Positions 9,189 through 18,911 of a stretch of DNA of 64,000 nt are shown one piece after another. The notes beneath the pieces were generated by a model, which was given only the letters and a program-made list of their open reading frames with translations, had not been told where the DNA came from and did not search any database. The translations under genes were made by a program, and so were the position numbers. This stretch comes from Terrisporobacter othiniensis (GTDB lineage: Bacteria > Bacillota > Clostridia > Peptostreptococcales > Peptostreptococcaceae). Positions within the stretch are counted from its first letter, which is position 1. The number at the start of each line of letters is the position of its first letter. The DNA is taken from NCBI RefSeq assembly GCF_000808015.1, contig NZ_JWHR01000133.1, forward strand, positions 1 to 64,000, given 5' to 3'.

Positions 9189-10565
9189 CTATTTATTAAG
9201 ATGTTCAACAATTTTTTCTAGATGCATTCCTCTCGATGCCTTGACTAAAATAGTGTCATTTGCTTTTATAATCTCATCTAGTTTTTCAATTGCTTCTTCT
9301 TTTGTCTCAAAATGATAAAGATTGTCAGGGTTCATATTACTTTCTTTTAATTCTTTTACTATAAACTCTGCATCCTTTCCTATTGCTATTAGTATATCTA
9401 CATTTTCTAACGCTGCTTTTCCTACTTGTCTATGGCCAAATTCTGCAAATTCACCCATTTCAAACATATCTCCAAGTATTGCTACTCTTCTACTTTCATA
9501 TCTGCCAAGAATGTTTAGTGCCGCAGTCATAGAATCTATACTAGCATTATAAACTGAGTCAATTATAGTTAAATTATTATTTTTTATAATGTCTAATCTA
9601 TTTTTTGTACATTGGAAATTTTTTAAACCGTCTTTTATTTCCTCTATTGTCATATTAAGATTAATTCCTACTAATATGGCTGCCATAGCATTGTATATAT
9701 TGTGTTTTCCAACTGTTGGTATGAAAAATTCTTCTTTTTTTCCATCAATAACTGCTCTGAAATTTATACTATCTTCATCCATTTCAAAAGATTCACAATA
9801 TATATCATTGTTTTTTTCAAATCCGAAAGTTTTTAATTTGTAAACTAAGTCTTTATTTTTTAAAGTTTTTAAACAATCATCATCTCCGTTTACTATTAAT
9901 AACGAACTTTCATCAAAGTTTGTTGTTATTTCCATTTTAGCTTTAAATATTCCATCTCTACTTCCAAGATGCTCTACATGAGAATATCCAACATTAGAAA
10001 TTATACCTATTTGTGGATGTACTATGTTTACTAAATATTCAATTTCATTAAACCCACTCATTCCCATTTCTATTACTGCACATTCGTGTCCTTTATTTAA
10101 GTTAAATAAAGTTAAAGGTACTCCAAATTGGTTGTTTAAGTTTCCTACATTTTTTAGTGAATTATATTTTGCACTAATTGTAGAGTGTACCATATCTCTA
10201 GTAGTTGTTTTTCCTACACTACCCGTAACAGCTATAAACGGTATTTCAAATTTGTTTTTGTAAAATCTAGCAATATCACCAAGAGCTATTTCCGTGTTGT
10301 TTACTTCTATTACATTAATTTCTTTATTCTCTATGTCAACGTTGTTATTTTTATTTTTTATAATAGTTTTACAGCCTTGATTTATAGCTAAATTAATGAA
10401 ATCATGCCCATCTAAGTTCTCTCCAACTATAGCAACAAAAACATTGTCTTTACTTGCTTTTCTACTGTCTATTACTATATCGTTTACTAAAATTTCTTCG
10501 TTACACTTTGAAACCAGTTGTCCTTCACTAGCAAGTATTAACTCTTTTATAGTTAAATATTCCAT
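9189..10565 (-). CDS. murF: UDP-MurNAc-tripeptide D-Ala-D-Ala ligase MurF
   Basis: MurF adds D-Ala-D-Ala to complete the cytoplasmic muropeptide. I start it at the ATG at 10565 (MEYLTIKELI), which follows AAGGAGG; a longer frame upstream has no such site. The product is about 458 residues, with an N-terminal MurF domain, the P-loop TGSVGKTTTRD, the central ATPase (VIEMGMSGFNEIEYL), and a C-terminal domain with YNASIDSMTAAL and GDMFEMGEFAEFGHR. murE, which would normally be near, is absent from this window. A hairpin at 10605-10641 separates it from spoVD upstream. Confidence 0.97.
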   Translation of the reverse strand: MEYLTIKELILASEGQLVSKCNEEILVNDIVIDSRKASKDNVFVAIVGENLDGHDFINLAINQGCKTIIKNKNNNVDIENKEINVIEVNNTEIALGDIARFYKNKFEIPFIAVTGSVGKTTTRDMVHSTISAKYNSLKNVGNLNNQFGVPLTLFNLNKGHECAVIEMGMSGFNEIEYLVNIVHPQIGIISNVGYSHVEHLGSRDGIFKAKMEITTNFDESSLLIVNGDDDCLKTLKNKDLVYKLKTFGFEKNNDIYCESFEMDEDSINFRAVIDGKKEEFFIPTVGKHNIYNAMAAILVGINLNMTIEEIKDGLKNFQCTKNRLDIIKNNNLTIIDSVYNASIDSMTAALNILGRYESRRVAILGDMFEMGEFAEFGHRQVGKAALENVDILIAIGKDAEFIVKELKESNMNPDNLYHFETKEEAIEKLDEIIKANDTILVKASRGMHLEKIVEHLNK

Positions 10566-10604
10566 TTTAACCTCCTTATTCATTTTTAATTTCATACTTA
10601 TCTT

Positions 10605-10641
10605 TATAAAAGGCAATGCATTATATACATCGCCTTTTATA
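10605..10641 (-). terminator. Hairpin between spoVD and murF
   Basis: TATAAAAGGC and GCCTTTTATA form a 10-bp stem around a 17-base loop, followed on the minus strand by few T residues. It may partly terminate spoVD transcription so that murF onward is expressed at another level. It is weaker than a full intrinsic terminator. Confidence 0.45.
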
Positions 10642-10707
10642 CATTTATCTTAATAATTATATACCATATTAACTTTTTTTTGAAGGTATTTATAAGTTTC
10701 TATAATA

Positions 10708-12687
10708 TTAATTATCAAAATAAATGGATATTAGAGAACCTTCGTTTACGCTAACTCCAGGTTTTGGAAACATATCTTTTATTATTGTTTCCTCTTTTAT
10801 ATCCACATCATTATCAATATTAGCCTCCAATTTAGCCTCCTCTAAAACTTTTGTTGCATCTTCTATAGTTAAACCTCTGACATCAGGCACACTTACTTTA
10901 TTTTTAATGTTTTCAGATTTTTCTTCTTCTGTATACTCAGGTTCTACACCCAAGTATTTTAATGTATTGCTCATTACTTCTTTAATAATAGGTCCTGCAG
11001 TAGTTGAACCAAATTGCATAACTCCTGTAGGCTCATCTACTATTGCAAGTACTACAATCTCTGGATCATCAGCTGGTGCCATCCCAATAAAGGAACAAAC
11101 ATAATGGCCTTGAGCATAAGACCCATTTATAACTTTTTGTGCAGTTCCTGTTTTTCCACCTAATCTATATCCTGGTAAATATGCTATCTTACCTCCACCA
11201 TCTGTAACAACAGATTCCATTATTTCTCTCATTTGAGCGGATGTTTCTTTTGATATAACTTGCTTAACCTGTACAGGATCTATTTCTTTAGTTATATTTC
11301 CTTTGTTATCTGTATATGACTTTACTAACCTTGGCTCCATTCTATTTCCATCATTCACTATGGAACATACTGCTGTAATAAGTTGAATAGGAGTTACTGA
11401 TATGGATTGGCCAAAGGAAATTGTTGCTAATTCAACAGGTCCTACATCCTTCTCTTTATACATTATACTGCCTGCTTCACCAGGTAAATCTATACCTGTT
11501 TTTTTATTTAATCCAAAAGCTTCTATGTAATCATACATTTTTGCAACTCCAAGTCTTCTTCCAACTTCAACAAATACTGGGTTACAGGAGTTTTGAACAC
11601 CTTGTTTAAATGTTTCAGCTCCATGAGGTCTATAAGATCTCCAACATTTTATTTTTTGTCCTTCAACCATTACACTGCCACTACAAGTAAATTTATCATC
11701 TTGCTTAACAACACCTTCTTCCAGCCCTGATGCTGAAGTTATAAGCTTAAATGTTGAACCTGGTTCATATGTATCACTTACTGCAGTATTTCTCCACATT
11801 GTTGAATATGCTTTTATTTTTTCATTATCACTTTTACACTCTTCTAATAGTTCTTCATATGCAGGATAAATCGCTTTTGTTGGAGTATTCGGATCATAAT
11901 CAGGTTTTTTTACCATTGCTTTTATATCACCTGTTTTAGGATCCATTGCAATTATAGTAACTTTACTTGCATTATTTTCTTCATAAGCTTTTTGTGCAGC
12001 CTTTTCACAATAATGTTGAATTACTTCATCAACAGTTAATACCAACCCATTTCCTGTTGTTGGCTCATAATATTGTTCAGAACCTTGTGGTATTTCTTTT
12101 CCTGCTGCATCAGTACTTACAATCAATTTCCCCGAAGTGCCTTTCAATACACTGTCATATTTTAATTCTATACCTGCTACACCTGCTGAATCTGCAGATG
12201 TATGTCCAAGTACATAAGATGCAAAGTTACCATATGGATAATATCTTTGGTTGTCTTCTGCCACCCATATTCCTGATAATCCCGCCTTTGTAATTTTATC
12301 TGCAGTATCATCATCAATCCATCTTTTTACTTTAACTAAAGCCATATTTTTCTTATTTACCTTCTTGTATATATCATCATATTTTTCATCTAATATTTTT
12401 GCCAGCTCTTCCGATGTTTTTTTCGCATCTTTTACTTCAACCGGTTTACACCATACTGTGTATTTTGTAACACTTACTGCTAACTCCTTCATATTTGTAT
12501 CGTATATAGTTCCTCTTTTAGCTTCTATTGGAATTTCTCTTGTCTGTTGTTCTGATGCTTTCGTACTAAGCCATTCTCCTTTAACAAGTTGTAAATATCC
12601 TATCCTAAATATCAATCCTAAAAACAAGGAGCATGCCAAGACCATTACTATAACTAATCTCTTCCTACTATTTATTTTTATCTTCAT
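10708..12687 (-). CDS. spoVD: Class B penicillin-binding protein with PASTA domain (SpoVD/FtsI type)
   Basis: This transpeptidase cross-links septal or spore-cortex peptidoglycan outside the membrane. The 659-residue protein has one N-terminal membrane anchor (about residues 9-30), a PBP dimerisation domain, and a transpeptidase domain with SxxK as STFK, SxN as SCN, and KTGTAQK. One PASTA repeat (VPDVRGLTIEDATKVL...) fills roughly the last 60 residues. A single PASTA is characteristic of SpoVD-like proteins. The partner SEDS protein is at 5635-6765 in the same cluster. Whether this is the division enzyme or the sporulation enzyme cannot be told from sequence; in clostridia the gene in this position is usually called spoVD. 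Confidence 0.93.
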   Translation of the reverse strand: MKIKINSRKRLVIVMVLACSLFLGLIFRIGYLQLVKGEWLSTKASEQQTREIPIEAKRGTIYDTNMKELAVSVTKYTVWCKPVEVKDAKKTSEELAKILDEKYDDIYKKVNKKNMALVKVKRWIDDDTADKITKAGLSGIWVAEDNQRYYPYGNFASYVLGHTSADSAGVAGIELKYDSVLKGTSGKLIVSTDAAGKEIPQGSEQYYEPTTGNGLVLTVDEVIQHYCEKAAQKAYEENNASKVTIIAMDPKTGDIKAMVKKPDYDPNTPTKAIYPAYEELLEECKSDNEKIKAYSTMWRNTAVSDTYEPGSTFKLITSASGLEEGVVKQDDKFTCSGSVMVEGQKIKCWRSYRPHGAETFKQGVQNSCNPVFVEVGRRLGVAKMYDYIEAFGLNKKTGIDLPGEAGSIMYKEKDVGPVELATISFGQSISVTPIQLITAVCSIVNDGNRMEPRLVKSYTDNKGNITKEIDPVQVKQVISKETSAQMREIMESVVTDGGGKIAYLPGYRLGGKTGTAQKVINGSYAQGHYVCSFIGMAPADDPEIVVLAIVDEPTGVMQFGSTTAGPIIKEVMSNTLKYLGVEPEYTEEEKSENIKNKVSVPDVRGLTIEDATKVLEEAKLEANIDNDVDIKEETIIKDMFPKPGVSVNEGSLISIYFDN

Positions 12688-12702
12688 TAATAACCTCCCT
12701 TT

Positions 12703-13050
12703 CTAACTGTTTAAGTCAACATATCTCATTTGACTTTCATTAGGGTAATCCATATTTAACTTTTCTTTTGCATTTTCTTCTATATTAGTAATGCTTGAGT
12801 TTTTTAGTTGTTCCATTTTTAAACCATCTAAAGCTATTTCTTCTTTTCTCAACTGTTTTTTTAATGTATTAATTTCATATTTATAGTTTGATACAATAAC
12901 ATTACCACATAAATTTATGATGATTATTGATACCATAGGAAATACGAACAAAATAGGCTTAACTACTCTTTTTATTTTTCTCTTTCTATATCTATTCTTT
13001 TTTCTCTTTTTATATTCATTTATGTTTTTTACTCTTTTCTTTTTATCCAA
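12703..13050 (-). CDS. ftsL: FtsL-like septum protein
   Basis: This small basic bitopic protein is followed immediately by spoVD. It has a very Lys/Arg-rich cytoplasmic head (KKKRVKNINEYKKRKKNRYRKRK), one membrane segment (PILFVFPMVSIIIINLCGNVIV), and then a coiled coil (NTLKKQLRKEEIALDGLKMEQLK), the FtsL/DivIC architecture. I start it at the TTG at 13050, behind GGAGGTG; the open frame extends further upstream but lacks a ribosome site. The product is about 115 residues. The name comes from architecture and position, because FtsL sequences are poorly conserved. Confidence 0.8.
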   Translation of the reverse strand: MDKKKRVKNINEYKKRKKNRYRKRKIKRVVKPILFVFPMVSIIIINLCGNVIVSNYKYEINTLKKQLRKEEIALDGLKMEQLKNSSITNIEENAKEKLNMDYPNESQMRYVDLNS

Positions 13051-13252
13051 AAAATCACCTCCGTCTTCTGTGATATATACATATTTAGTTATTTTATATC
13101 TTTCCTCCTTTAATGATCTATACAAAAATTCATACATAAAAGAGTATAAATTTATATATATAGAATATTTTTTTAAAAATCTTCTGTTTCATTTTATTTT
13201 TAATAAAGTAATTTATACTTAAATTAATATTTCTTTAAAAGGGGTAATTATT

Positions 13253-14388
13253 ATGGATGAAATAATTAAAGCCTGTGAAAAATTAGAACCGTGGCTAATT
13301 AAAGTTAGAAGAGAATTACATAAAAGTGCTGAACTTAGCTTTAAAGAATACCAAACAAAAAATATATTAATAAAATATTTAGACGAAATAAATATGAGTT
13401 ATAATATCATAAAAGATTCTACTGGAATTGTAGCTTTATTAATGCTAACTCTCCAATTACCATTGGAATAAGAGCCGATATGGATGGTTTACCCATAGAA
13501 GAAAAGTGTAATATAGATTATAAATCTGAAAATAAAGGTATAATGCATGCTTGTGGTCATGATGCTCATTTAACAATAGCCCTAGGACTTTGTAAAATAT
13601 TAAATAAATTTAGATATAGGTTAAAAGTAAATGTTAAGTTTATTTTTCAACCTGGAGAAGAGATTGGTGGTGGTAAAATAATAATAAATAATGGCGTTTT
13701 AGAAAACCCAAAAGTAGACTATATCTTTGCATTACATGTTGCTCCTCACCTCTTATGTGGGTCTATGGAAGTAAAAGCAGGTATAATGGCAGCTTCCACT
13801 GATAGATTGCATATCACTATAAAAGGTAAAAAAAGTCACGGAGCTTATCCTAATGAGGGTATTGAGGCAATAGTTACTTCATCTTATTTAATTTCATCCT
13901 TACAAACTATTGTAAGCCGAAATATAGATCCCAATCACTCCGTCGTCATCACCTTTGGTAAAATTTTGGGTAGAGAAAAAGGAAATATAATTTGCGACGA
14001 AGTTAATTTAGTGGGAACCTTAAGAACACTAAATAATGAGGATAGAAATTTATCAAAGAAAAGAATAAAAGAAATTTGCACTCATGTTGGCGAGACTTTC
14101 AATAGTTCCATTACTATTGATATAAAAGAAGGCATACCTCCCTTAATAAATGATGCAGAGTTAGTAAGTAAAATCATAAGAAATGGAGTTGAACTTTTAG
14201 GTAATGATAACGTAATTATAAAGGATAAATCTTCCTTGGGAGCTGAAGATTTTGCGTATTTTTTACAAAAAACAAAGGGTGCTTTTTTCAATATAGGATG
14301 TGCTAATGATACTATTAATTCTCCCATACATACTTCCACATTTAATATCGATGAAAACTGCTTGCTTATAGGTGTACTTTTACAATAA
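13253..14388 (+). pseudogene. M20-family amidohydrolase, frameshifted
   Basis: Two adjacent frames together encode one M20D peptidase/amidohydrolase (IAA-amino acid or N-acyl-amino-acid hydrolase type). The first (13253-13471) begins MDEIIKACEKLEPWLIKVRREL. The second carries the metal-site blocks RADMDGLPIEEK, MHACGHDAH, FQPGEEIGGG and HVAPHL, and the C-terminal HTSTFN. The frames join if one base is restored in the T-run at about 13435-13440, giving GIVA-F-INANSPITIGIRADMDG. Total length would be about 378 residues, near the family norm, and all metal ligands are present. So this is either a very recent single-base loss, a sequencing slip or, less likely, recoding. It lies in the insertion that splits the division cluster. 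Confidence 0.85.
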
Positions 14389-14424
14389 AAAAATATTTTT
14401 ATGTTTCAATAAAAGGAGGTATAT

Positions 14425-14859
14425 ATGAGAAAGTCATTGTTATTGATTATATTAATATCTACTACTATTATTTTTTATGGTTGCAATAAAAATTCAAATG
14501 AAGACAACCCTGTTTCCCTGTATTCTGTAGATATAAGTTCACTAAATAATAAAAAAATATTGGATGTAATACATGATGAAAGTTTAGAAGAAGGTGTTTA
14601 TCAAATAATAACAGATAGTAATAAATATATTTTTTTCAAAGGTCTCAAAAATGAATATGTAGATATAGATTCAACACTTGATAATAAAACTCTAATAATA
14701 AGTTGTAATACTTCAACATCTTCAGAAGATAGCAATAAGCTTTATGTTATAAGAGAAAAAAATACTACTTCTTCAAGCGATAAAAATATATTTTTTGATA
14801 CCATTCTTTTAAAAATAAATGATAACGAAGTTCCTTTTAAATCTATTCAAACAATATAA
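14425..14859 (+). CDS. Small lipoprotein of unknown function
   Basis: The 144-residue product has a lipoprotein signal: a short basic start (MRKS), a hydrophobic stretch (LLLIILISTTIIF) and the lipobox FYGC, so Cys20 should be lipidated and the protein anchored outside the membrane. The rest is hydrophilic and Ser/Asn/Asp-rich, with a likely beta-rich fold. I do not recognise a family. The start has AAAGGAGG. It follows the frameshifted M20 gene by 36 bases on the same strand and may share its transcript. A bidirectional terminator follows. Confidence 0.75.
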   Translation: MRKSLLLIILISTTIIFYGCNKNSNEDNPVSLYSVDISSLNNKKILDVIHDESLEEGVYQIITDSNKYIFFKGLKNEYVDIDSTLDNKTLIISCNTSTSSEDSNKLYVIREKNTTSSSDKNIFFDTILLKINDNEVPFKSIQTI

Positions 14860-14885
14860 AAAGCTCATTTTTAATGAGCTTTTTA
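14857..14885. terminator. Bidirectional terminator
   Basis: AAAAAGCTCATT and AATGAGCTTTTT form a 12-bp stem with T-runs on both strands. It serves the lipoprotein gene from the left and the MATE gene from the right. Confidence 0.88.
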
Positions 14886-16235
14886 TATTTCATGCAATTT
14901 CCACTTACTTCCCTTATATCTAGTAATAAAAAATATTGCTCTAAATATCCAGTCAATACTCATAGCTACCCATACACCAAAAACTCCCATATTCATATAT
15001 CTTCCCAATATATAACTGAAACCAATTCTAAAAATCCACATAGATAAAGTAGCAACTATCATACAAAATTTAACATCATTTGCTGCACGAAGAGTGTTTG
15101 GAAGTACAAAAGAAACAGTCCAAATAATAATTGATAAGCTTCCATGATAAAAAATAATATTCCTTGAAACCCTTGCTGTATAATCAGATAAATTATATGC
15201 TTTTAAAATTAATGGCATACTTATAAAGGTAATTATAACCGCTAATAATATGCTTAAGGTACATATTTTAACTAATTTTCTTGTATAATATTTTGTTTGA
15301 TTATAATCTCCTGCTCCTATGCATTGGGATGTTACAGAAAGGGTTGCTTGACTAATCGCCATACCCGGTATTATTTGAAAAAGTCCAACTGAATTTGCCA
15401 CAGCATTGGCTGCAATAGCTGCTGTTCCAAAAGTTGAAATCAAATTTAGCACAATAATTTTTCCAAGTTGAAACATACCATTTTCCAAACTGTTAGGAAC
15501 ACCTATATAAAGTATTTTTCTAATTAATGTTCTATCAAACTTCTTACATATTTTTTTAGATAAATGAATTTGTAAATTTTCATTTCTTATTAAGACAAAA
15601 ATCACTACAGCAGCCACAACTCTAGAAAAAACTGTTGGTATAGCTGCACCTGCAATTCCTATCTTAAAAATATATATTAGAAAATAATTCCCTATAAAGT
15701 TTATTAAGTTCATCATAATTGATATTTTCATGGTGATTTTTGAATTTCCCATAGCTCTAAATAGTGCTGCCCCACCATTATATATTGCTATAAAAGGAAT
15801 TGACATAAATACTATAGTTAAATAAGTATTAGAATAGCTCATAACATCTTTTTCTATGTGTCCAAAAACTATATTAAGAATAAAATATTTGCTTAAATAT
15901 CCAATTATCATGACAGTAATCGAGCTTAAAAATAGAAAAAGGATAAGTTGATCTGCACTTTTACATGCTTTATCTTCTTTCTTTTGGCCCAAATATTGGC
16001 CTGCTACAACAGCTCCCCCTGTTGCAAGAGCTGTAAAAATATTCATTATAAGAATATTTATACTATCTACTAATGATACTGCTGATACAGCTGATTCCCC
16101 TATACTTGCAATCATAATAGAATCAACTAAACCTACTGTCACTAGTAAAAATTGCTCTATTATTAAAGGAAAAATAAGTTTATATAAACTTTTATCAGAG
16201 AATAAATATCCATTTGCTTTTGAAGTAACTTCCAT
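14883..16235 (-). CDS. MATE-family multidrug/toxin exporter
   Basis: MATE proteins export cationic drugs or metabolites in exchange for Na+ or H+. The 450-residue product has about twelve hydrophobic segments in two similar halves. The N-terminal half carries the typical LVDSIMIASIGESAVSAVSL block and AGQYLGQKKEDKA loop, and the second half has the matching QCIGAGDYNQTK loop. The start at 16235 has GGAGGG. Its transcript ends at the shared hairpin 14857-14885. Substrate cannot be inferred. It stands alone between metY and the lipoprotein gene. Confidence 0.93.
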   Translation of the reverse strand: MEVTSKANGYLFSDKSLYKLIFPLIIEQFLLVTVGLVDSIMIASIGESAVSAVSLVDSINILIMNIFTALATGGAVVAGQYLGQKKEDKACKSADQLILFLFLSSITVMIIGYLSKYFILNIVFGHIEKDVMSYSNTYLTIVFMSIPFIAIYNGGAALFRAMGNSKITMKISIMMNLINFIGNYFLIYIFKIGIAGAAIPTVFSRVVAAVVIFVLIRNENLQIHLSKKICKKFDRTLIRKILYIGVPNSLENGMFQLGKIIVLNLISTFGTAAIAANAVANSVGLFQIIPGMAISQATLSVTSQCIGAGDYNQTKYYTRKLVKICTLSILLAVIITFISMPLILKAYNLSDYTARVSRNIIFYHGSLSIIIWTVSFVLPNTLRAANDVKFCMIVATLSMWIFRIGFSYILGRYMNMGVFGVWVAMSIDWIFRAIFFITRYKGSKWKLHEI

Positions 16236-16359
16236 AGTATACCCTCCTTGAAATTTTTACCAATAACAATTATAGCAGATATTCACTTTGTATACATAAG
16301 TTTCAATCCCTTTAATATAAAAAAGAAGATGAATGTTATCACCTTCCTTTTTCTTAGTT

Positions 16360-17649
16360 CTATAATGATGCTTTTTCTAAAGCTTGATTTAAATCCCAAA
16401 TTAAGTCATCTATATCTTCTATTCCCACAGAAACTCTTATCATATCTGGAGTAACTTCTGCCAATTCTTGTTCTTTTTCATTTAATTGAGCATGAGTTGT
16501 ACTAGCTGGATGAATTACCAGTGATTTAGCATCTGCAACATTAGCAAGGTGAGAGAATATTTGAAGGGATTCTATAAATTTAATTCCTGCTTCCAATCCT
16601 CCTTTTATTCCAAAAGTAAATATAGACCCTGGTCCCTTAGGTAAATATTTTTGACCTAAGTCATAATATTTATTTCCTTTTAAACCTGGATAGTTTACCC
16701 AAGCAACTTTAGGGTGATTATTTAAAAATTCTGTAATTTTCTTAGTATTTTCCACATGTCTTTCCACCCTCAAAGATAAAGTCTCAAGTCCTATTAATAA
16801 TTGGAATGCACTTTGTGCACTTAGAGATGCTCCTGTATCTCTTAAGTATTGAGCCAATAACTTTGTAGCATAAGCTGACTTTCCGCAATCCTTAGCATAA
16901 TTTAATCCATTATAAGATAAGTCTGGTTCTGTTAAGCATGGGAATTTTCCACTTTCTATCCAATCAAAGTTACCACTATCAACTACTACTCCACCTAAAG
17001 TTGTTCCATGTCCACCTATAAATTTTGTAGCTGAATGAACAACTATGTCTACCCCATAATCAAATACTTTTACTAAATAAGGTGTTCCAAAAGTATTATC
17101 TAACATAAATGGAATTTTAGCTTCATGAGCTATCTCTGCAATTTTTTCTATATCAATAATATTTATTCCTGGATTTCCTATAGTTTCTGCATAAACAAGT
17201 CTTGTTTTATCATTTATAGCATCTCTAAAACTTTCTGGATCATCAGGATTTACAAAATGAGTTGTTATCCCTAGTTTAGGTAACATATTTGATAATAAAT
17301 TAAATGTTCCACCATAAATTGTTGGTGCAGCAACTATTTCATCACCAGCTTGAAGTATATTTAATATAGCTGCATTTATTGCCCCCATTCCTGAAGAAAA
17401 AGCCACAGCTCCTACTCCACCTTCAAGTAGTGCCATTCTTTCCTCAAATACAGCCACAGTTGGATTTGATATTCTTGAGTAAATATGTCCATCTGTTTTT
17501 AAAGCAAATAAATCTGCACCATGAGCCACACTTTCAAAGCAATATGATGTTGTTTGATAAATTGGAACTGCTCTAGCTCCCGTAGATGAATCTGGTTGTT
17601 GTCCCCCATGAATTTGTAATGTTGCAAAGCCTAACTTTCTTTCACTCAT
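16360..17649 (-). CDS. metY: O-acetylhomoserine sulfhydrylase
   Basis: MetY is a PLP enzyme that converts O-acetylhomoserine and sulfide to homocysteine. The 429-residue product shows the Cys/Met metabolism PLP fold: YQTTSYCF near residue 35, [11 protein letters not shown], the cofactor-contacting DNTFGTPYL, and the lysine loop [17 protein letters not shown] (Schiff-base Lys about 210). The protein length and GHGTTLGGV sequence favour MetY over MetB/MetC. An upstream SAM-I riboswitch with a terminator shows repression when S-adenosylmethionine is abundant. The matching donor-making enzyme, MetA with an acetyl-type active site, is in this window at 43276-44193. Confidence 0.95.
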   Translation of the reverse strand: MSERKLGFATLQIHGGQQPDSSTGARAVPIYQTTSYCFESVAHGADLFALKTDGHIYSRISNPTVAVFEERMALLEGGVGAVAFSSGMGAINAAILNILQAGDEIVAAPTIYGGTFNLLSNMLPKLGITTHFVNPDDPESFRDAINDKTRLVYAETIGNPGINIIDIEKIAEIAHEAKIPFMLDNTFGTPYLVKVFDYGVDIVVHSATKFIGGHGTTLGGVVVDSGNFDWIESGKFPCLTEPDLSYNGLNYAKDCGKSAYATKLLAQYLRDTGASLSAQSAFQLLIGLETLSLRVERHVENTKKITEFLNNHPKVAWVNYPGLKGNKYYDLGQKYLPKGPGSIFTFGIKGGLEAGIKFIESLQIFSHLANVADAKSLVIHPASTTHAQLNEKEQELAEVTPDMIRVSVGIEDIDDLIWDLNQALEKASL

Positions 17650-17730
17650 TATTTGTATCCCCCTTGTTATTTAATATAAATAATATTAAACAATATATAA
17701 AAAACCTTACAAGTTATATCTCATAATATA

Positions 17731-17764
17731 AAAAAGACTCTTTTATCTTAAAGATAAAAGAGTC
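17731..17764 (-). terminator. SAM-I riboswitch terminator of metY
   Basis: A perfect 12-bp stem GACTCTTTTATC/GATAAAAGAGTC is followed by a T-run on the minus strand, between the aptamer and metY. It is the OFF-state terminator of the riboswitch. Confidence 0.92.
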
Positions 17765-17774
17765 TTAATAATCT

Positions 17775-17888
17775 AAGATTTATCTCTTATCTTTCTTATG
17801 TTTCCATAAGTAGGATTTAGCACCTATCTAATATAGGTTGCTGGACTTCTTTGGGCCTATTCCCTCCATCACTCTTGATAAGATTTTT
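17775..17888 (-). promoter_or_regulatory. SAM-I (S-box) riboswitch
   Basis: On the minus strand the hallmark blocks appear in order: CTTATC...AGAGTGATGGAGGGA, GGCCC, GAAG, CAGCAACC, GGTGCTAAATCCTAC, closing with GATAAG that pairs with CTTATC to form P1. A promoter TTGCAA-17-TACAAT (17910-17938) precedes it and an intrinsic terminator follows, so SAM binding should terminate transcription before metY. Confidence 0.96.
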
Positions 17889-17909
17889 TACTATTAATTT
17901 AATAAGTTA

Positions 17910-17938
17910 ATTGTATACATGTTTTTATTATCTTGCAA
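17910..17938 (-). promoter_or_regulatory. Sigma-A promoter of metY
   Basis: TTGCAA and TACAAT are separated by exactly 17 bases, just upstream of the SAM-I aptamer. Confidence 0.6.
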
Positions 17939-17946
17939 TAAAAAAA

Positions 17947-18885
17947 TTATTTTTTTTGAGCTACTCTAAGTTTTGCACTTCTAGCTCTTGGATTTCTTTC
18001 AATTTCTTCATCACTAGGAAATATTGGTTTTCTTGTTATAATCTTAACTTCTGACTTTTTATCACATTGACAAATTGGAAGCTCTGGTGGACATACACAA
18101 CTTAAAGCTAAGTCTTTGAATTCATTTTTAACTATTCTATCTTCTAAAGAATGGAAAGTTATTATACAAACTCTTCCTCCCTTATTCATCATAGATACAG
18201 CATCCTCTATCATTTTATTTATTACACCAAGTTCATTGTTTACTTCTATTCTTATAGCTTGAAATGTTCTCTTCGCAGGGTGTGGTCCATCTATTCTAGC
18301 TTTTTTAGGTATTGCTTTTTTGATAACATCAACAAGCTCACCAGTTTTTTCAATTGGACCATTCGCTTCTCTTTCTTCTACTATGAATTTTGCAATTCTT
18401 TTTGCCCAATTATCTTCACCATAATCTTTGATTATCTTAGCTAATTGTTCTTCACTATAAGTGTTTACCACGTCATAAGCAGAAAAATCTTTTCTAACGT
18501 CCATTCTCATATCTAATGGTGCATCATGCATATAAGAAAATCCTCTATCAGCTTCATCAAGTTGATGAGAAGATACACCTAAATCAGCAAGTACTCCATC
18601 TATTTTGTAAACACCTATTTTTTCCAGTTCTGATTTGAGATTTTCAAAATTACTGTGTACAAATCTTACTCTATCTGAGTACTCAGCTAATCTTTCTTTT
18701 GCCGTAGCTATGGCATTTTTATCTTGATCAAATCCTATAAATAATCCTTTATCAGATAATCTCTTTACTATTTCTTTTGAATGACCTGCACCACCCATGG
18801 TACAGTCAACATATACTCCATCTTCTTTTATGTCTAAATTTTCAATACATTCATCTAGTAGTACTGACACATGATTAAATTCCAT
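17947..18885 (-). CDS. rsmH: 16S rRNA (cytosine-1402-N4)-methyltransferase RsmH
   Basis: RsmH (MraW) methylates C1402 of 16S rRNA using SAM. The 312-residue product has the opening [14 protein letters not shown], the SAM-binding [51 protein letters not shown] and [12 protein letters not shown] blocks. In most bacteria rsmH opens the division cluster next to ftsL. Here it is about 4.8 kb away from ftsL and instead follows lgt (26-base gap), with no mraZ upstream. Transcription appears to come from the lgt side. Confidence 0.98.
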   Translation of the reverse strand: MEFNHVSVLLDECIENLDIKEDGVYVDCTMGGAGHSKEIVKRLSDKGLFIGFDQDKNAIATAKERLAEYSDRVRFVHSNFENLKSELEKIGVYKIDGVLADLGVSSHQLDEADRGFSYMHDAPLDMRMDVRKDFSAYDVVNTYSEEQLAKIIKDYGEDNWAKRIAKFIVEEREANGPIEKTGELVDVIKKAIPKKARIDGPHPAKRTFQAIRIEVNNELGVINKMIEDAVSMMNKGGRVCIITFHSLEDRIVKNEFKDLALSCVCPPELPICQCDKKSEVKIITRKPIFPSDEEIERNPRARSAKLRVAQKK

Positions 18886-18911
18886 TTTTTCTTCTCCTTA
18901 AGAGTTACTAG

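Noticed and set aside
9322..12706. Many rightward open frames opposite the murF and spoVD genes
   Set aside because: They are shadows of the leftward coding frames, lack ribosome sites and encode low-complexity Leu/Phe/Ser-rich products.
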